Shown: positions 26,417-34,788, numbered from the stretch's first letter. The stretch: 36,121 bases of DNA from Bacillota bacterium (GCA_021837545.1 JAKBFR010000011.1:1-36121), one strand, 5' to 3'. A program made the numbers and translations. The notes: generated by a model not told the origin, from the sequence alone.

Positions 26417-28069
26417 TTACTCATCGTATATTTCAAATGGTATTCCTTCTATTGTTTCCTTTAATAATTCTTCTTTATTTTTATTTTCTTTATCTTTTTT
26501 TACCACATAGTCTACTATTATTTTTTCCTTTAATGCCTCAGAAAATACAGCATTTACAATATCTTTATATTCTGATTTTTGCAATCTGTCTTTATTAAAT
26601 GCATACATTGCCTCATACTCTAACGTAACTACTCCAGCTTTAAAACTATAAGGTTTGGCCGTAACAATTGATGCATAAACAATCATTGCTCTTTTTGCTT
26701 TAAATTTTTCTAATATTTCAGTCCATGCTCTACCAACATCATCAAGAGTTAATGTTGAATTAGAATTTCCTTGGGAATTTCCTTTATTACTATCATTAAC
26801 ATTATCTTTAGTTATTGTTTTTTTGACTTGATTTTCCTGAATTGCAGTAGAATCCATTTTAGTATTTACAGAATTTGAATTTTCATGTGCTGCTTCACCT
26901 TGAATATTTTGTATTTTTCCACTTTTTAATGATTCCTCAAGCTTATTTATTCTTGATAATATAACTTCATTTGAAGTGTCATATTCAATTTTACACATTT
27001 TTATAATAGAAAGTTCTAGATATAATCTACTTTGTTTACTTGCTTTTGAATTCATCTCAGCATCTTGAAGTATTCTAATATCCCTCATTATTTCTTCAAC
27101 TCTAATTTTGTGGCCTTGTTCCTTAATCATAGAAATATTTTCAAGGGACATATCTAGAACTTCTTCTGGATTATTCGTAACCTTAACCATGAGCAAATTT
27201 CTAAAATGGGATATTAAATCCTTTATAAATAGCTGCATATCCTTACCTGAATAAACTAATTTATCAATTATAACCATACATTTTTCAATACTTCTATCTA
27301 CAATTGCATAGGTTATATCAAATAAATATTCATTAGTTACAAGTCCTAATATACTAACTAAATCTTCATAATTAATTTGTTTTTCTCCCATAGCAATTGC
27401 TTGATCCAATATACTTACTGCATCTCTTAATGCACCGTCACATACTCTTGAAATTAAATCTAAACTTTTTTGTTCATAATTTATATTTTGAGCATCAGTA
27501 ATCCTTCTAAGTAGAGTCGAAATCACATTTTGGTTTATTCTCTTAAAATCAAATCTTTGACATCTAGATAAAATTGTTATAGGTAGTTTTTGAGGATCTG
27601 TAGTTGCCAATATAAATATTACGTTTTGAGGCGGTTCTTCTAACGTTTTTAGAAATGCATTAACCGCTCCCACGGATAGCATATGAACTTCATCTAGTAT
27701 GTATATTTTATATTTAGCTTCTTGTGGTGGATATTTAGTATCATCTATAATATCTCTAATTTTATCAATACCATTATTAGAAGCTGCATCTAGTTCTGTT
27801 ACATCAATGGCTAATCCTTCATTTATTTTTATGCACATTTTGCACTTATTACACGGCTCTCCATTATGCAAATCAAGACAATTTACTGCTTTCGCCATTA
27901 TTTTTGCAGTGGATGTCTTTCCTGTTCCTCTTGTTCCACAGAAAAGATATGCATGTGCAATCCTATCATTTAAAATTTCATTTTTTAATGTTGTGGTTAT
28001 GTGTTCTTGCCCAACAACATCTTCAAAAATCCTCGGTCTCCACTCTCTGTATAGTGCTGTATAACCCAC
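26417..28069 (-). CDS. dnaX: DNA polymerase III subunit gamma/tau
   Basis: 550 residues. Clamp-loader ATPase subunit that builds the replisome. Walker A GTRGTGKT near residue 45, the zinc cysteines CNKCKMC (with Cys64), the DEVHML Walker B and the arginine-finger SRC motif are intact. The start is GTG with GAGGTGAG upstream. After the clamp-loader domains (to about 380) a polar linker rich in N and S leads to the tau-specific C-terminal domain. The linker contains AAAAAAA (26818-26824) at Lys416-Lys417, with stop codons within four codons in both other frames, so a shorter gamma form is possible. A large imperfect dyad lies just upstream (28096-28161). Confidence 0.95.
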   Translation of the reverse strand: MGYTALYREWRPRIFEDVVGQEHITTTLKNEILNDRIAHAYLFCGTRGTGKTSTAKIMAKAVNCLDLHNGEPCNKCKMCIKINEGLAIDVTELDAASNNGIDKIRDIIDDTKYPPQEAKYKIYILDEVHMLSVGAVNAFLKTLEEPPQNVIFILATTDPQKLPITILSRCQRFDFKRINQNVISTLLRRITDAQNINYEQKSLDLISRVCDGALRDAVSILDQAIAMGEKQINYEDLVSILGLVTNEYLFDITYAIVDRSIEKCMVIIDKLVYSGKDMQLFIKDLISHFRNLLMVKVTNNPEEVLDMSLENISMIKEQGHKIRVEEIMRDIRILQDAEMNSKASKQSRLYLELSIIKMCKIEYDTSNEVILSRINKLEESLKSGKIQNIQGEAAHENSNSVNTKMDSTAIQENQVKKTITKDNVNDSNKGNSQGNSNSTLTLDDVGRAWTEILEKFKAKRAMIVYASIVTAKPYSFKAGVVTLEYEAMYAFNKDRLQKSEYKDIVNAVFSEALKEKIIVDYVVKKDKENKNKEELLKETIEGIPFEIYDE

Positions 28070-28095
28070 AGGCTCTCACCTCGCTATTTTCTTAG

Positions 28096-28161
28096 GCACA
28101 TGAAGAAAATAACAATCCCGCAATGCAACTTATATTTTGGGCTGTTATTTCTTGAATGTGC
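28096..28161. promoter_or_regulatory. Imperfect dyad just upstream of dnaX
   Basis: GCACATGAAGAAAATAACA (28096-28114) faces TGTTATTTCTTGAATGTGC (28143-28161); the arms match apart from a short slipped internal stretch, with a 28-nt loop. It begins 26 bp before the dnaX start codon, so as RNA it would sit next to the ribosome binding site and could affect translation. The remaining spacer to thyA shows no gene. Confidence 0.45.
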
Positions 28162-28408
28162 TTAAATATAAACTTATTATACACCACTAAATGAATAATT
28201 AGTATAAGGGCTCATTAAATATTTGTTCCCCACTACTTTAATCTAATGACTAAGATCTATTAATGCTATAAATTATATCTCATATGTATCACATCTTGAA
28301 CTTGTTATTTTTTATATCCCTAAGTGATTATTATGTGCTAAAATAATGAAAGAATATATTTGAAAAATTGTTCAAAAAGCGCAGCATAATTAGGAGGAAT
28401 ACATAAAA

Positions 28409-29200
28409 ATGAGCTTATATGATGATAAATACTTATCTATTGCTAATGATATATTAGAAAATGGATACTTTGATAACAATAGAACTGGAGTCTCAACTTA
28501 TAAATTGCCTCATCAAATCATGCAATTTAATTTGGAAAAAGAATTCCCTATACTAACAACTAAATTTGTAGCTTTTAAAACTGCCGTTAAAGAACTTTTA
28601 TGGATATTTAAAGATCAATCAAATAGTGTAAAAGATCTTCAAGCACAAAACGTTAAAATTTGGGATGAATGGATGATGGATGATGGAACTATTGGAACCT
28701 CTTATGGTTGGGTCGTTAAAAAATTTAATCAAATGGATAATTTAATAGAGGCTTTAAAAAATAATCCTCAAGACAGAAGAATGATGCTTAATTTGTGGCA
28801 AATACCATATCTAGATGGTGGTGCATTGTATCCTTGCTGTTTCCTTACAATGTGGGATGTAACAGATGGGAAACTAAACTGCATGCTTGTACAAAGAAGC
28901 GGCGATTGGCCACTTGGAGTTCCATTTAATACAAGTCAATATGCAGTGCTCGTTCATTTACTAGCTCAAGTTACTGGACTTAAACCGGGGTTATTTACTC
29001 ATGTTATAAATAATGCTCATATATATGAAAATCAAATTGAAGGTGTGAGCATTCAATTAACAAGAAAAAATGATGCATATAAGGCACCAAAGCTTTGGAT
29101 TAATCCAAAAATTCAAAACTTCTATGATTTTACACCAGATGATATAAGACTTGAAGGTTATGAACATCATGAAGCAATCAAGATGGAAGTGTCAGTTTAA
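28409..29200 (+). CDS. thyA: Thymidylate synthase ThyA, B. subtilis ThyA-like type
   Basis: 263 residues. Makes dTMP from dUMP with methylene-tetrahydrofolate as carbon and hydride donor, releasing dihydrofolate. Catalytic Cys143 lies in [10 protein letters not shown]; the residue after it is Cys rather than the His common in E. coli-type enzymes. [12 protein letters not shown] replaces the usual RSCDxFLGLPFN, a pattern shared with the ThyA subclass of Bacillus subtilis and phage phi-3[10 protein letters not shown] and the ending MEVSV fit the family. TAGGAGGA precedes the ATG. Co-transcribed with folA (23 bp), which recycles the dihydrofolate produced. Confidence 0.95.
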   Translation: MSLYDDKYLSIANDILENGYFDNNRTGVSTYKLPHQIMQFNLEKEFPILTTKFVAFKTAVKELLWIFKDQSNSVKDLQAQNVKIWDEWMMDDGTIGTSYGWVVKKFNQMDNLIEALKNNPQDRRMMLNLWQIPYLDGGALYPCCFLTMWDVTDGKLNCMLVQRSGDWPLGVPFNTSQYAVLVHLLAQVTGLKPGLFTHVINNAHIYENQIEGVSIQLTRKNDAYKAPKLWINPKIQNFYDFTPDDIRLEGYEHHEAIKMEVSV

Positions 29201-29223
29201 TAAAATTTTAAGGAGGACAATAA

Positions 29224-29715
29224 ATGATATCAATAAGTGTTGCTGTTGCAAAAAATAATGTTATTGGAAAAGATAATAAATTACTATGGCACATCTCAGA
29301 AGATTTAAAGAGATTTAAACAAATTACTTCTAACAAAAAAATGATTATGGGAAGAAAGACTTTTGAATCATTGCCTGGAATCTTACCAAATAGAGAACAC
29401 ATAATTGTAACTAGAGATGAAAACTTTAATGTTGATTCGGATAAAGTTACAATAGTTCATGATTTAAATTCACTGCTTGAAAAATATTCAAAATGTGAAG
29501 ATGAAATCTTTGTAATTGGTGGGGCAGAAATTTATAAGCAGCTCCTTCCTTATACACAAAAAATATATCTAACTAAAATAGATGAGACTTTTGAAGGTGA
29601 TACATATTTTCCTGAAATTAATTACGATGAATTTAAAACAAATTATGTTTCTGAAAAACTTATTGATGAAAAAAATAGTCTTAAGTATACATTTATAGAT
29701 TTAGTAAGAAATTAG
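29224..29715 (+). CDS. folA: Dihydrofolate reductase
   Basis: 163 residues, normal length. NADPH-dependent reduction of dihydrofolate to tetrahydrofolate. MISISVAVAKNNVIGKDNKL, the Trp22 and acidic Glu26 of the active site (LLWHISEDLKRF), MGRKTFESLP for cofactor binding, and FVIGGAEIYKQLLP are all canonical. AAGGAGGA site 6 nt before the ATG. Directly after thyA, forming the usual thymidylate cycle pair. Chromosomal type, no sign of a resistance-plasmid origin. Confidence 0.96.
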   Translation: MISISVAVAKNNVIGKDNKLLWHISEDLKRFKQITSNKKMIMGRKTFESLPGILPNREHIIVTRDENFNVDSDKVTIVHDLNSLLEKYSKCEDEIFVIGGAEIYKQLLPYTQKIYLTKIDETFEGDTYFPEINYDEFKTNYVSEKLIDEKNSLKYTFIDLVRN

Positions 29716-29731
29716 AGTTGGAGGATTTTGT

Positions 29732-30616
29732 ATGAAATTTATAACTTTTAAGTATAATAATACAGAACAAGTTGGAATTTTAACTAAAGATGAACAAGGA
29801 GTTCATCCAATAAAAAACCTTGGTTCAAATTATAAAAATATGAATGAGTTAATAGAAAATATAACTGATGAAGAAATGAAAAATTTGCAATCAGCACTTG
29901 AAAAAGATGTTATAGAAATTCTTTCTATTAATGATATTTGTAAGATGGCTCCAATTCCTAATCCTAAACAAGATATAATTTGTTTAGGCATTAATTACAT
30001 GGCTCATGCAGTGGAATCTGCAAGGTACAAAAAAGAAGCTTTTGGTGGGGATAGACCATATGCAGTTTATTTTTCAAAAAGAGTAAATGTTGCAACTGGG
30101 GATCAAGATTATATTCCAAGCTATCCAGAAATTGTTGATAGCTTGGACTACGAAGCAGAACTAGTGGTAATAATTAAAAAAGATGCTAAAAATGTTGCTA
30201 AGAAGGATGCTTATGACTATGTGTTTGGATATACTGTTATGAATGATGTTAGTGCAAGAAATCTACAAACAAGACATAAGCAATGGTACTTTGGTAAAAG
30301 CTTAGATGGTTTTACACCAATGGGGCCTTCCATTGTTACTAAAGATGAATTTGTAAATCCACCTGTACTCCAAATATGTTCTAGAGTTAATGGAGAGTTA
30401 AGACAAAATAGTACAACTGATCTGATGATCACTTCCATTGAAGATGTAATTCATGAATTATCTCAAGGAGTTACTTTAAAGGCTGGAACTATTATTGCAA
30501 TGGGAACTCCTGCAGGTGTAGGAATGGGTTTTGAACCACCAAGATTTTTAAAAGCTGGAGATATAGTAGAATGTGAAATTGAGGGCATCGGTTGCCTTAA
30601 AAATATTATAAAATAA
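29732..30616 (+). CDS. Fumarylacetoacetate hydrolase (FAH) family protein
   Basis: 294 residues. Metal-dependent C-C bond hydrolase/decarboxylase/isomerase fold. Metal ligands Glu141, Glu143 (SLDYEAELV) and Asp172 (NDVSARNLQ), with the FGKSLDGFTPMGP loop and the closing GTPAGVGMGF motif. The members include acylpyruvases and 2-hydroxyhepta-2,4-diene-1,7-dioate isomerases; the substrate cannot be read from sequence. Close behind folA (16 bp, GGAGG), so probably in the same message although no folate link is known. Followed by a strong terminator. Confidence 0.9.
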   Translation: MKFITFKYNNTEQVGILTKDEQGVHPIKNLGSNYKNMNELIENITDEEMKNLQSALEKDVIEILSINDICKMAPIPNPKQDIICLGINYMAHAVESARYKKEAFGGDRPYAVYFSKRVNVATGDQDYIPSYPEIVDSLDYEAELVVIIKKDAKNVAKKDAYDYVFGYTVMNDVSARNLQTRHKQWYFGKSLDGFTPMGPSIVTKDEFVNPPVLQICSRVNGELRQNSTTDLMITSIEDVIHELSQGVTLKAGTIIAMGTPAGVGMGFEPPRFLKAGDIVECEIEGIGCLKNIIK

Positions 30617-30630
30617 AAAGGAAAAGAAAA

Positions 30631-30670
30631 GAAAATGAGGGTATTTCATAAATGAAATGCCCTCATTTTC
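30631..30670. terminator. Bidirectional terminator of the thyA operon and SRP RNA
   Basis: 19-bp stem with one wobble pair, GAAAATGAGGGTATTTCAT / ATGAAATGCCCTCATTTTC, 2-nt loop. The T-rich side is strongest on the minus strand (TTTTCTTTTCCTTTTTATTTT), so it can also end the SRP RNA coming the other way. Confidence 0.9.
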
Positions 30671-30751
30671 TTATCCTATTGTCTGTCATATGTTAATCCT
30701 ATTGAAGAATAACCTAATTAAAACTCTTAATTGTAATTAAATATTAAAATA

Positions 30752-31022
30752 AACCATGCACCTCGCTTTGTTATTAGTTCTCTATACGTTACTTCTGCAG
30801 TTAGCTCAGACCAGATTGATCCACGGCACATGGAAGGAACCACTTATCGCTGCTTCCTTCCAGATCTGACGAGGTTCATGGGCTTCCATTGCGTGGGACC
30901 CAGTCATCAACACCACTTACAAAAGTCAGGCTATAGATTGCTAATATCTAAGCGAGGAATTAAATCCTGCTATAGCGGATTGCAGGTTACAGGGCACCGC
31001 TGACTCCCCATCTAGCATGGCG
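30752..31022 (-). ncRNA. ffs: SRP RNA, large Firmicutes type
   Basis: About 270 nt. The apical domain IV, with its GGAA tetraloop and asymmetric loop, is at 30849-30870 and reads GTCAGATCTGGAAGGAAGCAGC on the minus strand in two parts (GTCAGATCTGG, AAGGAAGCAGC). The Alu-like domain I is visible as GGTGCCCTGTAACC and CTGCAATCCGCTATAGCAGG. The two ends pair: CCATGC near 31015-31020 with GCATGG at 30754-30759. It is the scaffold for Ffh in co-translational membrane targeting. In many Firmicutes it lies next to dnaX; here thyA-folA-FAH separates them. Ends are approximate. Confidence 0.93.
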
Positions 31023-31023
31023 A

Positions 31024-31051
31024 TGGTGGAATGCTGAGGGTTTGAACCTCA
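31024..31051 (-). pseudogene. tRNA-like 3' half (T arm, acceptor strand, CCA)
   Basis: Minus strand reads TGAGG-TTCAAAC-CCTCA, a perfect 5-bp T arm with consensus T loop, followed at exact tRNA spacing by a 7-nt acceptor strand GCATTCC, discriminator A and encoded CCA. The matching 5' acceptor GGAATGC, D arm and anticodon arm are missing upstream, where a terminator sits instead. It abuts the SRP RNA. Most likely the remnant of a tRNA gene that once preceded the SRP gene; it could still act as a processing signal for RNase Z/P. Confidence 0.55.
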
Positions 31052-31065
31052 AAATTTTCTTTATC

Positions 31066-31093
31066 AAAAAAATCTCCGTCCCCATTGTGGACG
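31066..31093 (-). terminator. Terminator of the rubrerythrin-like gene
   Basis: On the minus strand CGTCC-(7-nt loop)-GGACG then GAGA and seven T. Short but GC-rich stem with a clean T-tract, about 115 bp after the stop codon and upstream of the SRP RNA. Confidence 0.75.
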
Positions 31094-31208
31094 CCAAACC
31101 ATATTTACCAAATGCTATTTTTAATACTTATTAATGATAACATATAAGAATAGCAAATTCAAGGATATTCTTTTTGACTTTATATTAAATTTCTTCCATC
31201 GTTCATAA

Positions 31209-31760
31209 TTACTTTTTAACAATAATAATATGTTCCTTTTCTACATCTGCTAAAGCTTCAAAAATTTCAAATAAATTATTATCATTAACTTCATTTTTGT
31301 ACTTTTCATAATAAGCTACAGCATGCTCTTCCTTTTGCTTTGCTAATTTTAAAAGAGCATTGTCGTTATCATATTTATCATAATTTATTTTATTTAAATT
31401 CGGAGTTTTCGTAAATCCACCTAGTCTCTGATGTATTTTAGAATGAAATATTTCTATCTTTGCTAATGCTTTAAATATTTTTTTAACTTCATCATGTTTT
31501 GACATCATTGCTGCTGTATTGTAAAAATCACCATTAAAAAGTTCAAGTTTAACAGCGTGATCTAGAATTTTTAAAGCATTTTCATTGAGTAAATTACTTT
31601 CCACTTTAATAATTTCATTTTCTACATCTAAATATCTCTTGCTCACGCCACAAAATGGACAATGTATAATATTATTTATAGAATTTTTATTATTAAAAGC
31701 TAATTCATTAAAATTATAATTTTTTTCATTTATTTCCATACCGCATATTTTACACTTCAA
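31209..31760 (-). CDS. Rubrerythrin-like protein with N-terminal zinc ribbon
   Basis: 183 residues from a TTG start at 31760, chosen because GAAAGTGGTGA resembles the anti-16S complement and ends 6 nt upstream; two GTG codons 9-12 nt earlier overlap that site. N-terminal CKICG and CPFCG knuckles form a rubredoxin-like or zinc-ribbon module. From about residue 55 a four-helix ferritin-like domain shows EIFHSKIH, KQKEEHAVAYYEKY and DVEKEH, the carboxylate/His ligands of a di-iron site. Metal-centre order is reversed relative to classical rubrerythrin. Possible peroxide or oxygen defence in an anaerobe; activity inferred only. Single gene. Confidence 0.75.
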   Translation of the reverse strand: MKCKICGMEINEKNYNFNELAFNNKNSINNIIHCPFCGVSKRYLDVENEIIKVESNLLNENALKILDHAVKLELFNGDFYNTAAMMSKHDEVKKIFKALAKIEIFHSKIHQRLGGFTKTPNLNKINYDKYDNDNALLKLAKQKEEHAVAYYEKYKNEVNDNNLFEIFEALADVEKEHIIIVKK

Positions 31761-31913
31761 ATAATTCACCACTTTCCAATATCATATATATTCTAACATA
31801 CTTTTTGTATAAATATACTGTAGTCTTAAAAGTTATAATTGCATCAATTTTATTTGGACTTATTAGTAAATTAATCGAAATCCCTAAAGACGCTACTCTC
31901 TCCCATTATAGAC

Positions 31914-32005
31914 AATAAGGAGGTAAGAATTCATTTCAGTCACTTATGATTTGTTAATATTACTAGCAAATCATAAGTAATTTAATAAAAACTTACCCCT
32001 TTATT
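31914..32005 (+). terminator. Nested inverted repeats ending in T9 on the plus strand
   Basis: Outer arms AATAAGGAGGTAAG (31914-31927) and CTTACCCCTTTATT (31992-32005) match at 12 of 14; inner arms ACTTATGATTTG (31942-31953) and CAAATCATAAGT (31967-31978) are perfect. Plus strand continues as a run of nine T. Both flanking genes are on the minus strand, so this would end a plus-strand transcript not otherwise seen, or structure the 3' end of the TIGR01906 gene message. Confidence 0.5.
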
Positions 32006-32013
32006 TTTTTTTA

Positions 32014-32643
32014 TCAATCTTTATTTTTTAAATGAATAATCTTAATAACTAAAGCAAATATTATCAACAAACTTAATACTAAGATTAATTCAATCATAAA
32101 AAATTCTTCAGGCAATGCATTTATTATCGGATCAGTTACTGGATCAAAAATCCAATAGTCATTTCTAAAAAATATTTTATGAAAAAAGTAAAATGTCTTA
32201 GAAAAATCTTTTACTGCCATTATAGAAACAGAAATGAATATTAACATTATTATGTTTACACTATTATTAAAGCTTTTTATAAGCATTTTACCCAAATTAT
32301 TATTTTTATTATTAATTATTTTAAAAATCATTGTACTAATGAAAATAATACTAATTATATATAAAAATATAAATATTTGTTTCACTTCATAAAAGTGAAT
32401 TTTCCCAAAGCTACTCATAGGTAACTTATTAAGTACTAATTCGTTATTCAATGGATTTTGAACATAGTAAATTATTCTTTTATAATTATCCATTAATATT
32501 TCTGTTGATAATCCAGTATAATTATTTAATTCATATTTACGGATTACATATCTATATACAACTGTTGCATTTAGAACACCCAAAACTGCAATAGCAATAA
32601 TAGAAATTGCATAAAATATATCTCTCAAAAAATTAAAAACCAC
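32014..32643 (-). CDS. TIGR01906/DUF1461 integral membrane protein
   Basis: 209 residues, four predicted membrane helices (about 10-30, 90-110, 125-145, 180-203). The family signature is clear: HFYEVKQIF in the middle and FFHKIFFRNDYWIFDP with DPIINALPEEFF toward the end. Function unknown; widespread in clostridia and lactobacilli. The start is a GTG with no good ribosome binding site, so the true start is uncertain; an alternative TTG lies five codons in. Confidence 0.85.
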   Translation of the reverse strand: MVFNFLRDIFYAISIIAIAVLGVLNATVVYRYVIRKYELNNYTGLSTEILMDNYKRIIYYVQNPLNNELVLNKLPMSSFGKIHFYEVKQIFIFLYIISIIFISTMIFKIINNKNNNLGKMLIKSFNNSVNIIMLIFISVSIMAVKDFSKTFYFFHKIFFRNDYWIFDPVTDPIINALPEEFFMIELILVLSLLIIFALVIKIIHLKNKD

Positions 32644-32745
32644 TTTTTGTACTGTTATACATCTATTACTATATATGCCAAATTCACTTCCTTAATAATA
32701 TATTTAAATATTTTCAAATACTCTATATTAAAAGTATTTCCCTTA

Positions 32746-33345
32746 TTATTTAAATACTTTTATTCGTTCTTCTAATGCGTTATATTTCTTTTCATCAGGT
32801 GTTATAGTGGGTTTTCCAAATGGCATCTGCGCAATTAGTTTCCAATTGTTTGGTATCTTCCATTCATTCTTTACATCATCTTCAATAATGTCATTATAAT
32901 GCTGTAACGAAACACCGAAACCTTCAATTTCTAATGAAGTCCAAATAACATATTGATGCATTCCATTTGTTTGCTGAGACCAATTCGAGAAATTGCCTTC
33001 GTATAATGGAAACTGCTCTTGAAGAGATTTAATTATGCTATTGTCTTCAAAAAATAAAATTGTTGCATATCCATTACTAAATGAATTTATCTTTTCTTCA
33101 GTTGAGCTGAATTTATCAACAGGAACAATCTTTCTTAAAGCTTGCTTAGTAATATTCCATAATTTGTCATGCTGTTTATCTAACAATAAAATTATTCTTG
33201 TGCTTTGTGAATTAAAAGCTGATGGAGTATGCTTTACTGCATGATTAATTACTTCTTTAATTCTTTCATCTGAAACAACTGTTTCTTTGCTAATGCCATA
33301 AAATGAGCGTCTCTCTGCTACTGCATCATAAAAACCTTTTTTCAT
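32746..33345 (-). CDS. Nitroreductase family protein, HBN1/FRM2-like
   Basis: 200 residues from the ATG at 33345; GGGAG lies 11 nt upstream. Two earlier in-frame ATGs would place that site inside or too close. FMN-dependent reductase fold: AERRSFYGISKE at the start, HTPSAFNSQSTRIILLL, then WSQQTNGMHQYVIWTSLEIEGFG and MPFGKPTITP. These match the small nitroreductase branch that includes yeast Hbn1/Frm2 and bacterial homologues, which reduce nitroaromatics and respond to oxidative stress. Distinct from the ferredoxin fusion at 8406. Single gene. Confidence 0.88.
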   Translation of the reverse strand: MKKGFYDAVAERRSFYGISKETVVSDERIKEVINHAVKHTPSAFNSQSTRIILLLDKQHDKLWNITKQALRKIVPVDKFSSTEEKINSFSNGYATILFFEDNSIIKSLQEQFPLYEGNFSNWSQQTNGMHQYVIWTSLEIEGFGVSLQHYNDIIEDDVKNEWKIPNNWKLIAQMPFGKPTITPDEKKYNALEERIKVFK

Positions 33346-33405
33346 ATCAATCATATCTCCCATCTTTGACTTGTTATTTTATTTTATATCTCATAATAAC
33401 TTTAT

Positions 33406-33445
33406 ATAAAGCCATTTATAATTTTAAAATTATAAATGGCTTTAT
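33406..33445. terminator. Perfect 40-bp palindrome after cheX
   Basis: ATAAAGCCATTTATAATTTT and its exact reverse complement abut with no spacer. It lies 18 bp after the cheX stop codon. T-run is stronger on the plus strand (GCAATTTTTT), weaker on minus, so it may serve both directions. Confidence 0.75.
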
Positions 33446-33463
33446 TGGCAATTTTTTAATATA

Positions 33464-33931
33464 TTACAGTGTGTTTTTCTCCATTGATATATTAACTTCA
33501 ATCATCATCTCATTTACGCCCATTTCAATGCAAACCACTTTATCAGAGCTTGCATTTGCTGTAAATTCTCCATGAACAAGAGTTGGTGTTGATATATTTA
33601 TATTTATATTATCATTTGAAAAATTGGTTGCTACATTTGCTGTTAACATATTTGTAAGCTCTGAAATTGCACTTTGTGCTAATTCATCAAAGTTCTCTAC
33701 AGGCATTCCCATCATCATTGTAGATGCAATTTTCTTTGCATCATTTAAACTAAGTCCATAAATAACATTGCCTCTAATATCACCAATAATACCCACAATA
33801 ATCATAACTCCCGGACTTTCTATAAATCTACCTTTCAATCTCATTCCTTTTTTCTCCACATTAGCTAAACCTAATTGAGGCATAACACTTGCAAAAGAAT
33901 TCAAAATAGGATTTATATAATTGACATCCAT
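33464..33931 (-). CDS. cheX: CheX-family chemotaxis phosphatase
   Basis: 155 residues, full single CheX domain. CheX dimers dephosphorylate CheY-P. The catalytic E-x-x-N motif is ELTN in the helix SAISELTNMLTANVA, and the paired GNVIYGLSLNDAKKIAS strand-helix is typical. The start ATG lies within the end of the upstream REC-CheX gene (19-bp overlap), with GAGGTGAAGGGG upstream, so the two are translationally coupled. Acts in the cytosol, adaptation of chemotaxis. Confidence 0.9.
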   Translation of the reverse strand: MDVNYINPILNSFASVMPQLGLANVEKKGMRLKGRFIESPGVMIIVGIIGDIRGNVIYGLSLNDAKKIASTMMMGMPVENFDELAQSAISELTNMLTANVATNFSNDNININISTPTLVHGEFTANASSDKVVCIEMGVNEMMIEVNISMEKNTL

Positions 33932-34788
33932 TCCCCTTCACCTCTTCCAAAGCCTATACTTATTGATAAATCTCCAAATTGAGTTTTTGCATTTACAGAG
34001 TAGATAGCTTCTAATTCTGCTTTTGATATACTAATTGATTCTCCATGAAATGTAGTTGGTGGTGCAACCCTTAGTCCAAATATTTTGTTCTTTTTATTTA
34101 TCATTGAACATGCATTCCCTGCAATCATATTTGCTATTTCAGCCATAACATTAAGAATTTCTTCATTATCTTTAGGTTCTCTTTTAATTAATATTTTTGC
34201 TATATTCTGTGCAGCTTCAAATGACATATCAAAAATTATCCTGCCTGAATACTTTCCTATAATACCCATGACAATTGAAATACCTTTACTATATTTTTCC
34301 ACATTAACATGACTTTCATCGGTGACTTCAGGAATTGTCTTAGTAAGTTTATTAAAAATATTTAATAACGCTTCTTTGAAAACCGAAGAATAAAATCCTT
34401 CTAACTCTAAAAATAATTCTGCATCTCCCATGACTCTATTAATTAACAATGTTAATTCTTCTGAATCAACTGGTTTTTGTGCATATCCAGATACATGAGT
34501 TTTTTTAGCTTTTCTTACAATTTCATCATCCATCATCGAACTAACAATTATTACTTTAATATTAGAATTAATTTTATGTATTTCTCTTGTACATTCAAAT
34601 CCATCAGTTCCTGGAATAGTCATATCCATTGTTACTAAATCTGGTTTAGTATTCGTAACTACTTCAATTGTTTCTGCTAAAGAACTTGCTTCACCTACAA
34701 CATTAAACCCATTCTCTGTTAACACATCTCGTAACAAAGCAATTTGAAAAGGAGAATCATCAACTATAACAATATTTACATTTTTCAT
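33913..34788 (-). CDS. Response regulator with REC and CheX domains
   Basis: 291 residues from the ATG at 34788, which is 9 nt after AAAGGGGTG; a GTG four codons earlier overlaps that site. N-terminal CheY-like receiver: Asp10-Asp11, phosphoacceptor Asp55 (TMDMTIPG), SS near 82 and the Lys in AQKPVD. From about 125 a CheX-like domain with E-x-x-N present as EIAN in NVMAEIANMIAGNAC. A protein that both carries a phosphorylated receiver and a CheY-P phosphatase fold, directly overlapping a free CheX. Could be a phosphate sink or a phosphorylation-tuned phosphatase. No cheA nearby. Confidence 0.9.
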   Translation of the reverse strand: MKNVNIVIVDDSPFQIALLRDVLTENGFNVVGEASSLAETIEVVTNTKPDLVTMDMTIPGTDGFECTREIHKINSNIKVIIVSSMMDDEIVRKAKKTHVSGYAQKPVDSEELTLLINRVMGDAELFLELEGFYSSVFKEALLNIFNKLTKTIPEVTDESHVNVEKYSKGISIVMGIIGKYSGRIIFDMSFEAAQNIAKILIKREPKDNEEILNVMAEIANMIAGNACSMINKKNKIFGLRVAPPTTFHGESISISKAELEAIYSVNAKTQFGDLSISIGFGRGEGEWMSII

